A stretch of 64,000 nucleotides of DNA, from positions 90,855 to 154,854 of the forward strand of contig NZ_JAUXXE010000021.1 of the NCBI RefSeq assembly GCF_030681155.1. Reading direction: 5' to 3'. The DNA is from Phenylobacterium sp. Its GTDB lineage: Bacteria > Pseudomonadota > Alphaproteobacteria > Caulobacterales > Caulobacteraceae. How positions within the stretch are numbered: position 1 is the stretch's first letter; the number at the start of each line of letters is the position of its first letter. The translations under genes were made by a program, and so were the position numbers. The notes beneath the pieces are model-generated. The model saw nothing but the letters and a program-made list of their open reading frames with translations. It was not told the origin of the DNA and searched no databases. Shown piece after piece: positions 52,109 through 61,446 of this stretch.

Positions 52109-53022
52109 CGGAAATTGTCCTGCGAGGTCTCCATCAGCCGGATGAACACGTCTTCCAGGCTGGGCTCGACCTCGGCCCAGCAATAGGGCTCGCGCCGGTA
52201 GGGGGCGATAGCCGCCTCGAGTGCGGCGCGGTTCGTGCCTGAGACGTGCAGCGATTGGCCGAACGCCGCGGCCATGTCGACGCCGGGCAGTTTGCTGATC
52301 TCGCTGGACAGCCGGTCGATGCCGGGGCCTTCGCCATTGAAGGTGACCAGCTTGGTGTCGGCGATGACCTGCTGCGCCGTGCCCCGCGCGATGAGCCGGC
52401 CATAGCTGATGTACGCGATCTCATGGCAGCGCTCGGCCTCATCCATGTAGTGAGTAGAGACCAGAACGGTCAGACCCTCGGCCGCCAGGGCGTGGATCTC
52501 GTCCCAGAAGGTGCGCCGCGCCTTTGGATCGACGCCGGCGGTGGGTTCGTCCAGCAGCAGCAGGCGGGGCTCGTGCAGGGTGGCGGTGGCCAGGGCCAGC
52601 CGCTGCTTCCAACCGCCCGAGAGCGAACCGGCCAGTTGCGCCCGGCGCTCGATCAGCCCCAGGCGCTCCAGCGCCTGATCGACCCGATCCTTGCGCCGGT
52701 CCAGACTGTGGACGCGGGCGGAGAACTGCAGGTTCTCTTCAATGGTGAGGTCCTCGTATAGCGAGAACTTCTGGGTCATGTAGCCGGCCCGCCGCTTGAT
52801 GGCGCCGGCCTGCGTGATGATGTCGAGCCCAAGGCACGAGCCTTCGCCGCTGTCGGGGGTCAGCAGGCCGCAGAGCATCCGCAAGGTGGTGGTCTTGCCC
52901 GAGCCGTTAGGGCCCAGGAACCCGCAGATCTTGCCTTCCTCGACCTGCAGCGAGACGTTCTGAACGACATGCTTGTCGCCGAAGCTCTTGTTCAACCCGC
53001 GGACGTCGATGGCGAGGGTCAC
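52105..53022 (-). CDS. ABC transporter ATP-binding protein
   Basis: A 305-residue ATPase: Walker A GPNGSGKTT, signature LSGGWKQR, Walker B LLLLDEPTAGVD, and switch His in STHYMDEAERC. It overlaps the permease and the adaptor genes by 4 bases each. This order (TetR, HlyD, ATPase, permease) is the YbhFSR/CcmA-type export operon. Confidence 0.9.
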   Translation of the reverse strand: MTLAIDVRGLNKSFGDKHVVQNVSLQVEEGKICGFLGPNGSGKTTTLRMLCGLLTPDSGEGSCLGLDIITQAGAIKRRAGYMTQKFSLYEDLTIEENLQFSARVHSLDRRKDRVDQALERLGLIERRAQLAGSLSGGWKQRLALATATLHEPRLLLLDEPTAGVDPKARRTFWDEIHALAAEGLTVLVSTHYMDEAERCHEIAYISYGRLIARGTAQQVIADTKLVTFNGEGPGIDRLSSEISKLPGVDMAAAFGQSLHVSGTNRAALEAAIAPYRREPYCWAEVEPSLEDVFIRLMETSQDNFR

Positions 53023-53993
53023 CGGACCGGCCCGATCGGCTCGACATCGACCGGCTGGCCCGGGTTCAGCAGGACCGAGGGCCTAGCCTCGACGAGATAG
53101 ACCAGACGGTCGCGGGCCTCTCGGCTGTAGATCACCGGCGGGGTGAATTCGGGACGGGGACTGATGTAGGTGACCTTCGCCGTCATCCCGGCCTGGCATC
53201 CGTCGCAGCTGAACCTGACCACGGCGCCCGGCCGGTAGGCGTTGATCTGCCGCTCGGGCACGAAGAACCGCAGCTTGATCTTGTCGTTTGGCAGCAGCGC
53301 CACGACCGCTTGGTTCGCCGTCGCCCACTCGCCGTTCTGGAAGAAGACGTCCTCGACCCTGCCGGCGGTCGGGGCCACCGGCGTGCCGTCGGATAGCCGC
53401 GCATTGGCCGCGACCAAGGCGGCGTTTGTTTGCTGGACCCGGCTGTCGGCGGCGCGAATTTGATCTTCGCGGTCGCCGAGCGCGGCCGCCTCCCGCTGGC
53501 GCTTGGCGGCTTTCACCTGAGCCTGGGCTGCGTCATAGGTCGATTGTGCGTCGTCGAGCCGAGCCTTGGCGAAGATGCCTTTCTCTACCAGAGGGCGGAC
53601 CCGGCGTAGATTGGCGGAGGCGTCACGGGCGGTGGCTTCGGCGGCCGCGACATTGGCGTCGAAGATCGCCAGCTCGACGGGGCGTTGTCCTTGGCGTGCG
53701 TCGGAGGCCTGAGCCTTGGCCGCGCTCACCTCGGCGCCGGCCTGGTCGCGTTGAGCCTCCAGCTGGACCGGATCGACGATGAAGAGGCGCTGGCCCGCCT
53801 TCACCTGATTGCCGCGCTGGACCAGCACCTTGTCGATCCGGCCGGCGATTGGGGTCGCCAGATAGAGCGCCTCACCCTCGACATAGCCGGTGAGAATCGG
53901 TGTTCGCGATAAGCGCGGCACGAACCAGAGCACTGCGACCGCCGTCAGTGCGGCCAACAGCAAGCCGACCACCAAAAGGCGTTGTGGCTTCAT
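53019..53993 (-). CDS. HlyD-family membrane fusion protein
   Basis: A 324-residue adaptor with one N-terminal span (LLVVGLLLAALTAVAVLWFV), a lipoyl half (YLATPIAGRIDKVLVQRGNQ), a coiled coil with Gln/Ala-rich heptads and a beta-barrel. It matches YbhG/EmrA-type partners of ABC-2 exporters. ATG 53991-53993 is chosen, with GGAG upstream; it overlaps the TetR stop. Confidence 0.87.
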   Translation of the reverse strand: MKPQRLLVVGLLLAALTAVAVLWFVPRLSRTPILTGYVEGEALYLATPIAGRIDKVLVQRGNQVKAGQRLFIVDPVQLEAQRDQAGAEVSAAKAQASDARQGQRPVELAIFDANVAAAEATARDASANLRRVRPLVEKGIFAKARLDDAQSTYDAAQAQVKAAKRQREAAALGDREDQIRAADSRVQQTNAALVAANARLSDGTPVAPTAGRVEDVFFQNGEWATANQAVVALLPNDKIKLRFFVPERQINAYRPGAVVRFSCDGCQAGMTAKVTYISPRPEFTPPVIYSREARDRLVYLVEARPSVLLNPGQPVDVEPIGPVR

Positions 53994-54634
53994 GCCGCAG
54001 CTCCAGCTTGGCTCAAGACCCCGCGCAGCCACAGTTCCACGTGCTGCTCGGCCAGGGACGCGATGTCGATGGGCTCGGCCCCGACGGGTGTGAAGGTCTC
54101 ACGCCAGATGACGCCGACCAGCATCGGCGCGACTAGCGATATCGCGTAGAGGCGAGGGTCGCCTGCCCGTAGTTCGCCTCGGGCCTGGGCCGCCGCGATC
54201 GCGCCGGTCATGGCGCTCAGCGCCGGCTGCACCAGCTTGTCATGCCAGGCCTGGGCCAACTCGGGGAAGTTTCGCGATTCCCCGATCACCATCTTCACGA
54301 TCCCGCCGATGGAGGTCGTGGCGATCACGCTCGGCAGGGCTTTCACCAAGCCACGCAATAGGTTGGCGAAATCGTCGGTTGGCTCGGCGAGACCGGCGCG
54401 GACGATGTCTAGGTTGGGAGCTACTCCCTGCTCGACGACCGCGCGGAAGATGTCCTGCTTGGTGGGGAAGTAGAGATAGAGGGCGCCTTTCGAGACACCC
54501 GCTCGGGCTGCGATGTCCTCAAGCCGTGCCGCTGCGAACCCCTTTTCCGCGAAAATCTCCAGAGCGGCCGCGACGATTTCGTCGGGGCGATCAGCCTTGC
54601 GGCGCTGGAACTTCGGCGGGCGCGGAGAGGACAT
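53990..54634 (-). CDS. TetR-family repressor of the ABC export operon
   Basis: A 214-residue regulator. The HTH (AAARLEDIAARAGVSKGALYLYFPTKQDIF) is complete; the C-terminal ligand domain is CecR/YbiH-like (AHDKLVQPAL-type, here WHDKLVQPALSAMTGAI). First gene of the operon, with a 26-bp palindrome 12 bases upstream. It probably represses itself and the three export genes until an antibiotic-like or lipophilic ligand binds. Confidence 0.88.
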   Translation of the reverse strand: MSSPRPPKFQRRKADRPDEIVAAALEIFAEKGFAAARLEDIAARAGVSKGALYLYFPTKQDIFRAVVEQGVAPNLDIVRAGLAEPTDDFANLLRGLVKALPSVIATTSIGGIVKMVIGESRNFPELAQAWHDKLVQPALSAMTGAIAAAQARGELRAGDPRLYAISLVAPMLVGVIWRETFTPVGAEPIDIASLAEQHVELWLRGVLSQAGAAA

Positions 54635-54645
54635 CGGAGATGACC

Positions 54646-54671
54646 CTAATAACTGACCGGCTGGTTATTAG
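54646..54671. promoter_or_regulatory. TetR operator
   Basis: CTAATAAC and GTTATTAG flank TGACCGGCTG, in which ACCGG is partly symmetric. The 26-bp palindrome lies 12 bases before the TetR start, in the promoter region of the export operon. Confidence 0.7.
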
Positions 54672-54882
54672 TGTCTGCAAAACGCGCAAGAAGCCAATAG
54701 GTTTCAAGGGAAAATGCATAAATCTATACGGTGAAGCTTGGTCGTTTCCCCGCCAAAAGCGCGCCACTAAACTGCCGTTTTGCCCGACGAAGCCTGAAAC
54801 TGAACTGCGTGGAAGCCCTGCGACTGTGGGGTCAGAGCGCGGATCCATTTGTTGAATTTTGACGACGGGAGAGGTCGCGAAA

Positions 54883-55452
54883 ATGATTGGTACGAAAACT
54901 CGGGGGATTTTGTTGAGCGCGTTGGCCCTGGGGGCGCTCGGCCTCGGGGGCTGCGCCACCAAGAAATATGTCAACGAGCAGGTGGGTGTGGTCGACACCA
55001 GGGTCTCGGCTCATGAAACCAAGCTGGGCGAGCTCGACCAGACCTCGCGCGAGGCCCTGGAGCGGGCGACCGCGGCGGGCAAGCTGGCCGAAGGCAAGTT
55101 CATGTACTCGGTCGTCATGTCCGACGACGCCCTGAAGTTCCCGATCGGCAAGGCGAGCTTGTCGCCCGAGGGCCAGGAGCGCCTGACCGCGGTGGCTGAA
55201 CGCCTGAAGGGCGAGAACAAGAACGTTTATGTGGAAATCCAGGGGCACACCGACGCCACCGGCTCGCCGCTGGGCAATGAGCGCCTGGGCGCCGAGCGGG
55301 CGGAATCTGTCCGTCGCTTCCTGAACAAGCAGGGCGTGGCGTTGAACCGCATGGCGACCATCTCCTACGGCGAAGATGAGCCGGTCGCCGCCAACAACAC
55401 CCGCGACGGCCGGATGGCCAATCGCCGCGTGGTGCTGGTGGTGCTTTCCTAA
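54883..55452 (+). CDS. OmpA-family outer-membrane lipoprotein
   Basis: A 189-residue protein with a lipobox (LGLGGC, Cys about 27), a short coiled coil (VDTRVSAHETKLGELDQ), and an OmpA peptidoglycan-binding domain (EIQGHTDATGSPLGNERLGAERAESVRRFL, and later NRRVVLVVL). It tethers the outer membrane to the cell wall. ATG 54883 is chosen; GGGAGAGG is upstream. It is followed by a strong terminator. Confidence 0.88.
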   Translation: MIGTKTRGILLSALALGALGLGGCATKKYVNEQVGVVDTRVSAHETKLGELDQTSREALERATAAGKLAEGKFMYSVVMSDDALKFPIGKASLSPEGQERLTAVAERLKGENKNVYVEIQGHTDATGSPLGNERLGAERAESVRRFLNKQGVALNRMATISYGEDEPVAANNTRDGRMANRRVVLVVLS

Positions 55453-55467
55453 GCGCTAGGGAATCGC

Positions 55468-55497
55468 AAAGCCCCGCGGCGGCGCCGTGGGGCTTTT
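55468..55497 (+). terminator. Intrinsic terminator after OmpA lipoprotein gene
   Basis: AAAGCCCC and GGGGCTTTT pair across a GC-rich loop (GCGGCGGCGCCGT), and a T run follows. Confidence 0.85.
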
Positions 55498-55719
55498 GTG
55501 CGCGTTCAGCGAACCGCGTTTGAGATTAACGGGGTGGTAGGCGTTTCGAGAACATGGGCGAAACGAATCATGACCGAATCAGCGACTCCGCTCGATTCAG
55601 TGTTTGTTCCCTACAATCTATTGTATCTCAAAGGCTTCGGAGCACAATTCAGTTCCGGTCGCGCTCGGCGCCTCCCGAGCACTTTCTCATCCCACGGCGG
55701 CATGAATAGCGCCGCCGCC

Positions 55720-55749
55720 TTGACGCCGGACCGGGCTTTCGACTATATC
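55720..55749 (+). promoter_or_regulatory. Promoter of rpmB
   Basis: TTGACG (55720-55725) and TATATC (55744-55749) are spaced by 18 bp, close to the Caulobacter housekeeping consensus. They lie 60 bases upstream of rpmB. The 55498-55719 stretch contains nothing further that I can call. Confidence 0.65.
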
Positions 55750-55808
55750 GCCCGCTCTCTCACGGGTTCTGCCCGTGGCACATCCATTTCTCGCGTAGGT
55801 CAGAAGCC

Positions 55809-56111
55809 ATGTCGCGTCGTTGCGAACTCACCGGTGTCGGTCCCATGGTCGGCCACAACGTTAGCCACTCGAACATCAAGACCAAGCGCCGGTTCCTTCC
55901 GGCCCTGTCGCCAGCCACGCTCCAATCGGACGCGCTGGGCCAGACCTTCCGCCTGCGCATCAGCAACGCGGCTCTGCGTACACTCGACTTCCGCGGCGGC
56001 CTGGACGTGTTCCTGGTCGGCGCCCGCGACGAGCAACTCTCGCCGCGCGCCCTGAAGATCAAGCGCCAGCTGAAGGCCAAGCTCGCGACGCAAGCCGCCG
56101 CGGCCGCCTAA
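55809..56111 (+). CDS. rpmB: Ribosomal protein L28
   Basis: A 100-residue protein: [26 protein letters not shown] and [32 protein letters not shown] are the alphaproteobacterial L28 sequence. The alanine-rich tail ends in AAAAA. It is preceded by a promoter and followed by an intrinsic terminator, so it is monocistronic. Confidence 0.97.
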   Translation: MSRRCELTGVGPMVGHNVSHSNIKTKRRFLPALSPATLQSDALGQTFRLRISNAALRTLDFRGGLDVFLVGARDEQLSPRALKIKRQLKAKLATQAAAAA

Positions 56112-56134
56112 GCGCAGCTACAGAACTTCGGAAA

Positions 56135-56161
56135 AGGCCGGTGGAAACACCGGCCTTTTTC
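56135..56161. terminator. Terminator between rpmB and the convergent hydrolase
   Basis: GGCCGGTG and CACCGGCC pair around GAAA. A T run follows on the plus strand and an A run precedes it, so it works for rpmB and probably also for the gene from 56174. Confidence 0.88.
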
Positions 56162-56173
56162 TTTGCGCGAAAC

Positions 56174-56917
56174 CTAGCTCAGGGTCTGCGCGAACAGCGC
56201 GGTCATCTCCCGCCAGTGGCGCTCGGACGCCTCGCGGTCATAGGCGGCCATATCAGGCGGGGCGTAGCCGTGCTTGGCGCCGCGATAGATGACCACCTCG
56301 GCGTCCAGCCTGGCGTCCTGGAGCGCCTTCCCAAGCCGTTCAGCCTGGGCCTCGTCGAAGCTGCGATCCTCATCAGCGCCCGCCACCAGGACCTTTGCCT
56401 TGATCTTCGGCGCCAGCAGGTGTGGGCTGGTCTCGGCGTCGGTGGCCAGATTGCCGCCGTGGAACGAGGCGCTGGCCACGATTCGCTCCGGGAAGGTCCC
56501 GGCGGCGCGCAGCGCCATGCCCCCGCCCATGCAGTAACCGGTCACGCCGACTTTGTGGCCTCGCACCTCGGGCTGGGCCGACAGGAAATCGAGGAAGGCG
56601 GCGGTGTCCCGCATCGACTTTTCCGGATCGGTGGAGGCCATCAGCGGCCCGAAGACCTCACGGCGCTGGGCGTCGTCGCGAATAGATTTCAGGTCGATGG
56701 GCTCATAGGGGCCAATCCGCCAGAACATGTCGGGCAGCAGCACGTAGTAGCCATACCCCGCCAGCCGCTCGGCCATTTCAAACAGGGCGGGCCGGATGGC
56801 CGGGGCGTCCATGTAGAAAATGACCGCGGGCCAGGGACCCTCGCCCTCGTCTGGCTTGAAGATGAAGGCACGGGCTGCGCCGTCTGGCGTAGGGATCTCG
56901 ACCTGGGTCTGGCTCAT
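56174..56917 (-). CDS. Dienelactone hydrolase-family protein
   Basis: A 247-residue alpha/beta hydrolase. The nucleophile Cys129 is in GYCMGG, His216 in KHGYAPP, and an Asp in the GADED loop. These are the catalytic triad of DLH-type enzymes. It is cytosolic. Substrate is unknown. It lies 27 bases upstream of the phytase-like gene's stop on the same strand. Confidence 0.88.
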   Translation of the reverse strand: MSQTQVEIPTPDGAARAFIFKPDEGEGPWPAVIFYMDAPAIRPALFEMAERLAGYGYYVLLPDMFWRIGPYEPIDLKSIRDDAQRREVFGPLMASTDPEKSMRDTAAFLDFLSAQPEVRGHKVGVTGYCMGGGMALRAAGTFPERIVASASFHGGNLATDAETSPHLLAPKIKAKVLVAGADEDRSFDEAQAERLGKALQDARLDAEVVIYRGAKHGYAPPDMAAYDREASERHWREMTALFAQTLS

Positions 56918-56943
56918 CGGCGTCGTCCCTCTGATTTTTGGGT

Positions 56944-57912
56944 CTATCTGGCGGGCTTCCAGTCGAAGGCCAGGAGCAAAGTCCGCTGGGAGCTTTGGAA
57001 ATTGTCGTCGGACAGCAGGTAGAATCGAACCGAGCCATCCTTGGCCGGGATCGCCGACAGACCTTCATAATTGTCGACAGTCAGAGGACGGGTCATCTCC
57101 ATGCGGGCGATCTCGCCGCTGGCGTCATGAATCATCAGAGTGTTGCGGCTGCCGCGCACCGGATCCCAGGCCCTCAGCAGCCAAGCTATGCGCCCGCCTG
57201 GCAATGGCCGGGCCGCAACGACCCCAAATTCGGCGGGCTTTGCGATCGTTGCGCCTTGGACGCAGCCGCCCGACAGCTTGCAGGTCCAGGTTTCCCCGGA
57301 GTCTTCGCCGGCTGTGACGTAGACGCCGGGGCCGGCTGCTGGAGTTGCGGCCAGCGCCTCCATGCCTCCGTTGTCAGGGAAGCTTGCGGTGGGCGAGGCG
57401 GCGATGCGCGGCGCGCCGCCCTTGGCCGGATAGAGCAGGATGCGGTTGTTGCGCTCGAAGCTGACCAGCAGGTCGCCATTCGGCAACAGAGTCATCCCTT
57501 CGGCGTCGGCTTCCAGCTTGCCTTGCAGCGGCTTGCCATCAGGCCCGGTCAGCACCGTCAGGGTCGCCTGATCCAGTCCGGTTGGCCGGCCGTTCGCATC
57601 GGAGATCAGGCGCGCGGAGAGCAGGTCGCCTTCGTCGCTGATCGCGAGCAGCTTGCCGTCAGCGGAAATCTCCATGTCGGAGAGGCCATGCAGGCGAGCA
57701 GTGTCCGCGGAGGTGAGAACCAGGCCGCCGACGTAGTGGAAGTCGCCGAGCTGATTCTGCCCCAGGTCCTGGGCGTTGAGCGGCACGGGCGTCGCCGAAA
57801 CCGTGATGCGGGCGCCCGCGGCGACCGGCGCGGTCGGCGGCGATGCATGGATTGGCGCGCAGGCGGCGAGCGCCAGCAGCCCGGCGGCTAGTCCAGCCTG
57901 CGCCAGTCTCAC
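56944..57912 (-). CDS. Phytase-like beta-propeller lipoprotein
   Basis: A 322-residue protein with a lipoprotein signal (LLALAAC, Cys18). The mature part matches esterase-like phytase-family domains: [43 protein letters not shown], and NYEGLSAI. The start is GTG 57910-57912, overlapping the cobT stop by 4 bases. Probably periplasmic; the substrate is unknown. Confidence 0.82.
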   Translation of the reverse strand: MRLAQAGLAAGLLALAACAPIHASPPTAPVAAGARITVSATPVPLNAQDLGQNQLGDFHYVGGLVLTSADTARLHGLSDMEISADGKLLAISDEGDLLSARLISDANGRPTGLDQATLTVLTGPDGKPLQGKLEADAEGMTLLPNGDLLVSFERNNRILLYPAKGGAPRIAASPTASFPDNGGMEALAATPAAGPGVYVTAGEDSGETWTCKLSGGCVQGATIAKPAEFGVVAARPLPGGRIAWLLRAWDPVRGSRNTLMIHDASGEIARMEMTRPLTVDNYEGLSAIPAKDGSVRFYLLSDDNFQSSQRTLLLAFDWKPAR

Positions 57913-59858
57913 GCCACCGCTCTCCGCACTTCCTTGAAGGTAGATCGCCGAGCCGGGCCTTGCGGACCTTGGGTGCTGGGCGGCGGAGCCAGGATGTTGG
58001 CGTTCTTGCGGGTGACCTTGCGAACGTCTTCGTCGAACAGTTCGGCGAGCTGGTCCACGATCACGCCGGCCAGTTGTTCCACATCGACGATCGTCACCGC
58101 GCGGCGATAGTAGCGAGTGACGTCGTGGCCGATGCCGATGGCGATCAACTGCACGGGGCTCTTGCCCTCGATCTCGGTGATCACGTCGCGCAGGTGGCGT
58201 TCCAGATAGTGGCCTGAGTTCACCGACAGAGTGGAGTCATCGACCGGCGCGCCGTCGGAGATCACCATCAGGATGCGGCGGGCCTCGGGCCGGCCGATCA
58301 GGCGCTGGTGGGCCCACATCAGGGCTTCACCGTCGATATTCTCCTTCAGCAAGCCCTCGCGCATCATCAGGCCAAGGTTGCGGCGGGCGCGGCGCCACGG
58401 GGCGTCGGCGGATTTATAGATGATGTGGCGCAGGTCGTTCAGGCGGCCGGGCTGGGCCGGCTTGCCGGCCTTCAGCCAGTCCTCGCGAGACGATCCGCCC
58501 TTCCAGGCGCGGGTGGTGAAGCCCAGGATCTCAGTCTTGACGCCGCAGCGCTCGAGGGTCCGAGCCAGGATGTCGGCGCAGACGGCGGCGACCATGATCG
58601 GCCGGCCGCGCATCGAGCCCGAATTGTCGATCAGGATGGTGACGACGGTATCGCGGAACTCGGTGTCCTCCTCTTCCTTGAAGGCGAGGGAAGCGGTCGG
58701 ATCGGTGATCACCCGCGTCAGGCGGGCGACATCGAGGATCCCTTCCTCAAGATCGAAGGTCCAGGAGCGGTTCTGCTGGGCCATCAGCTTGCGCTGCAGC
58801 TTGTTGGCCAGGCGCGAGACGACGCTGGAGAGGCTGGCGAGCTGCTGGTCGAGATAGGCGCGCAGCCGGGTCAGTTCCTCGGCGTCGCACAGCTCTTCGG
58901 CCGCTACGACCTCATCGTGAGCGGTGGTGAAGACCCGATAGGTCGCCTGCTTGGCGTCGCCCTTCGGGTCCGGGCGCGCAGGCTGTTCGCCTTCGCCCAT
59001 TTCCGGGGGTTCTTCAGTGTCGTCGGCGTTGGGATCGTCCTGCGCCTCGGTCATCTGGCTGTCGGCGTCCTCGCTTTCGCGATGGCTCGCCTCGTTCTCG
59101 TCCATCGAGGCCTGTTGCGGTGACTGGCCTTCGCCTTCGCCCTCGTCGCCGTCTTCCTGGCTCTCGGCCTCGCCGTCTTCGCTGTCGCCGTCCTCGTCGT
59201 CGGCCTGATCGGGCGCATCCGACAGGTCATCGCCCATCGACAGGTCGCGCAGGATGGTGCGGGCGATCTTGGCGAACAGCTTCTGGTCGTCGGCGGCGTC
59301 AGCCAGCTTGTCGAGATCGGCGCCGGCCTTGCTCTCGACCTCGGCGCGGAACAGATCGACCAGCGGCTGGGCCATGGCGGGCGGCGGCTCGCCGGTCAGC
59401 CGTTCGCGCGCCAATAGGGCGACGATGTCGGCCATCGGCGGATTGGCCAAGGCCTCAAGCTGGTTCAGCGGCCGCTTGGCCCAGGCGTGTTCGTGGACGA
59501 TGCGCAGGTTGTCCTTCACCCCGACCAGGGCGTTGGCGCCGATAGCCTCGATGCGGGCCTGCTCAAGCGCGTCATAGACCGGCGCGCCCAGCGCCGATGC
59601 CGGACGGCCCTTGGCGTGGGTGGCGTTGTCGTGGTGGGCGAGGCGCAAGGCCATCTGGTCGGCCAACCCACGAATCCGCGCGGCGTCGGCCGGCGTCAGG
59701 TCGCGTGGCGGATGCGGCAGTACGGCGCGGTTGCCGGACAACTGCGGACCCTCGCCGGAATAGACGATCTCAAGATCGGGCATTTCAGCCAACGATCGCG
59801 CCGCATGGGCCAGCGCGCGCTTGAAGGGCTCGATCGGGCTTTCAGGGTTCTTGGCCAT
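57909..59858 (-). CDS. cobT: Cobaltochelatase subunit CobT
   Basis: A 649-residue protein. The N-terminal region ([26 protein letters not shown]) is followed by a long acidic linker ([21 protein letters not shown], about 220-300) and a C-terminal von Willebrand A domain with the MIDAS motif [11 protein letters not shown]. With CobS and CobN it inserts cobalt into the corrin ring. ATG 59856-59858 is chosen over a TTG two codons before. CobS lies 3.8 kb away on the same strand. Confidence 0.94.
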   Translation of the reverse strand: MAKNPESPIEPFKRALAHAARSLAEMPDLEIVYSGEGPQLSGNRAVLPHPPRDLTPADAARIRGLADQMALRLAHHDNATHAKGRPASALGAPVYDALEQARIEAIGANALVGVKDNLRIVHEHAWAKRPLNQLEALANPPMADIVALLARERLTGEPPPAMAQPLVDLFRAEVESKAGADLDKLADAADDQKLFAKIARTILRDLSMGDDLSDAPDQADDEDGDSEDGEAESQEDGDEGEGEGQSPQQASMDENEASHRESEDADSQMTEAQDDPNADDTEEPPEMGEGEQPARPDPKGDAKQATYRVFTTAHDEVVAAEELCDAEELTRLRAYLDQQLASLSSVVSRLANKLQRKLMAQQNRSWTFDLEEGILDVARLTRVITDPTASLAFKEEEDTEFRDTVVTILIDNSGSMRGRPIMVAAVCADILARTLERCGVKTEILGFTTRAWKGGSSREDWLKAGKPAQPGRLNDLRHIIYKSADAPWRRARRNLGLMMREGLLKENIDGEALMWAHQRLIGRPEARRILMVISDGAPVDDSTLSVNSGHYLERHLRDVITEIEGKSPVQLIAIGIGHDVTRYYRRAVTIVDVEQLAGVIVDQLAELFDEDVRKVTRKNANILAPPPSTQGPQGPARRSTFKEVRRAVA

Positions 59859-60000
59859 GGCCAAATCTCATAGCGCGGGTGGGCGAAGCGAGGGAAGGGT
59901 GACTTAGGGTCGATGATGAAAGGAACCAGTGTCCCCTGCGAAAGGAACGGCTGGTCGAAAGCGGCGTTGCCACTCCAAGCTGTTTGAGGAGAGACGTGAA

Positions 60001-60180
60001 ATGCTGAAATGGGCGCTCATTTTCGCCGTCGTGGCCCTGATCGCCGGGGCGCTGGGGTTTGGTGGCATCGCCGGCGCGGCCGCGGGCATCGCCAAGATCC
60101 TGTTCTTTATCTTCCTGATCGGTTTCGTGATCTTCCTGGTTCTGGGGTTCATGGCCGGCAAGAAGATCACGGGCGGCTAA
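60001..60180 (+). CDS. DUF1328 small membrane protein (YtjA-like)
   Basis: A 59-residue protein with two membrane helices ([18 protein letters not shown] and [20 protein letters not shown]) and a glycine-rich turn between. The sequence matches DUF1328. GAGGAGAG lies upstream of ATG 60001. Function is unknown; some members are stress-induced. Confidence 0.88.
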   Translation: MLKWALIFAVVALIAGALGFGGIAGAAAGIAKILFFIFLIGFVIFLVLGFMAGKKITGG

Positions 60181-60188
60181 CGCCGCCC
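60171..60188 (+). terminator. Hairpin at DUF1328 stop codon
   Basis: GGGCGGC and GCCGCCC pair around TAAC, placing the stop codon in the loop. No T run follows, so it may be a weak terminator or a 3' stabiliser. Confidence 0.5.
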
Positions 60189-60202
60189 GCAACCGGCGGG
60201 GC

Positions 60203-61372
60203 CTACTTCTTGGCGAGGTAGGCCTCGCCCTGGCTGCCCGCCAGATCGACCAGATTGCCCATGGCGAGGTTCACATCGATCAGGTGCAGGCCCCAATCCG
60301 GCGTGACCGCGCCCGGCTTGATCGTGTCGGTGCGCGCGTCGGCCGGATCTGCGTTCACGTGCACAGCTAGATAGTTGAAGCCATTTTCGTTGACGCAGGT
60401 GGCGCTGAGCAGGCCCGGGAGCGACACGAACGGCGTCGTCACACTGACACCTTTCGCCCAGCCATCGGCGGTGTGGCCATTGCCGGTCGCCGCTAGATAG
60501 CTGTGCAGCTCGCCTTTGCCGCCGCCCAGGCTAGCGGGATTGGAGCAGGCGACCTCCATGGCGGGATTGGGTTCGCGCGGACGGCCGAACCGGCTGTTGG
60601 CCGGTGGCGGCGCGTTGTCGAGGAAGCTGGCATAGGCGATCGCGCAGCCGATCTGGGTCGCCGATTTGCAAAGCGGGATCGACTTGAAGGTCCCGGTGTC
60701 CTTTCCCTTCTCCACCGGCAGGCCGGTCCCGAGCAGCATGGCCGAGATCAGCTTGTCCTGAACCGGCTTGCCGTCGATTTCGTTGGCGATCAGCTGGGTC
60801 AGGACGCCTGAACCCTGGCTGTGGCCGATCAGGATAACGCCGCGACCATTGTTCTCGTGCGCGAGGTAGTGGTTCCAGGCGTCGACCACGTCCTGATAGC
60901 CGGTCTGTGGCCGCGGCGCATTGGCCGGCAGGCCGCCGGGAAGCGGAGCGCCCGTCACCATGGCCCGCAGCGCGGTCAGGGTGAATTGCCGATACATGGG
61001 CGCATAGACCCGGCACTTGGACGCGAACCGCGACAGTTGCTGCTCGACGACGCGCTGCTCCTCGGCGTTAGGCGTCATGTCGGACAGCACGCCCGGATCC
61101 ATCGACACGGTCGGGTAGACGTAGAAGCAGTCGATCGGCGCCTTGGGATCGGCCTTCCAGGCCTCCTTGGTCGCCTTGCCGGCGGCGGTGATCACCGTGG
61201 CGGTGTTGTCGTTCGAGCAGGCGTCGGTGCGGCCGGGCCAGCACAGCCAGTTCTGGGTTTTCGAGTAGTCGTTATGGTCGGCGGCGGGCGGCGTCTGAGC
61301 GGCCGCCGGAAACGCCATGCCACCAAGCAAAAGGGTAGCTGCGGCCAAGGCCGCGAACATGTTCCTGGACAT
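60203..61372 (-). CDS. DUF3089 secreted alpha/beta hydrolase
   Basis: A 389-residue protein with a signal peptide ending AFPAAAQT. PIDCFYVYPTVSMDPG, KCRVYAPMYRQ and the nucleophile elbow GHSQGS (ILIGHSQGSGVL) are the DUF3089 landmarks. The Cys residues in the secreted part probably form disulfides. ATG 61370-61372 was chosen. Substrate is unknown; lipase-like activity is possible. Confidence 0.83.
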   Translation of the reverse strand: MSRNMFAALAAATLLLGGMAFPAAAQTPPAADHNDYSKTQNWLCWPGRTDACSNDNTATVITAAGKATKEAWKADPKAPIDCFYVYPTVSMDPGVLSDMTPNAEEQRVVEQQLSRFASKCRVYAPMYRQFTLTALRAMVTGAPLPGGLPANAPRPQTGYQDVVDAWNHYLAHENNGRGVILIGHSQGSGVLTQLIANEIDGKPVQDKLISAMLLGTGLPVEKGKDTGTFKSIPLCKSATQIGCAIAYASFLDNAPPPANSRFGRPREPNPAMEVACSNPASLGGGKGELHSYLAATGNGHTADGWAKGVSVTTPFVSLPGLLSATCVNENGFNYLAVHVNADPADARTDTIKPGAVTPDWGLHLIDVNLAMGNLVDLAGSQGEAYLAKK

Positions 61373-61446
61373 CCATCCCCACTGAAATTCTATTATTTGC
61401 AATGGAGACAAGATCGCGCCGCAAGGCGATGCGGTCCAGCTTGAAT

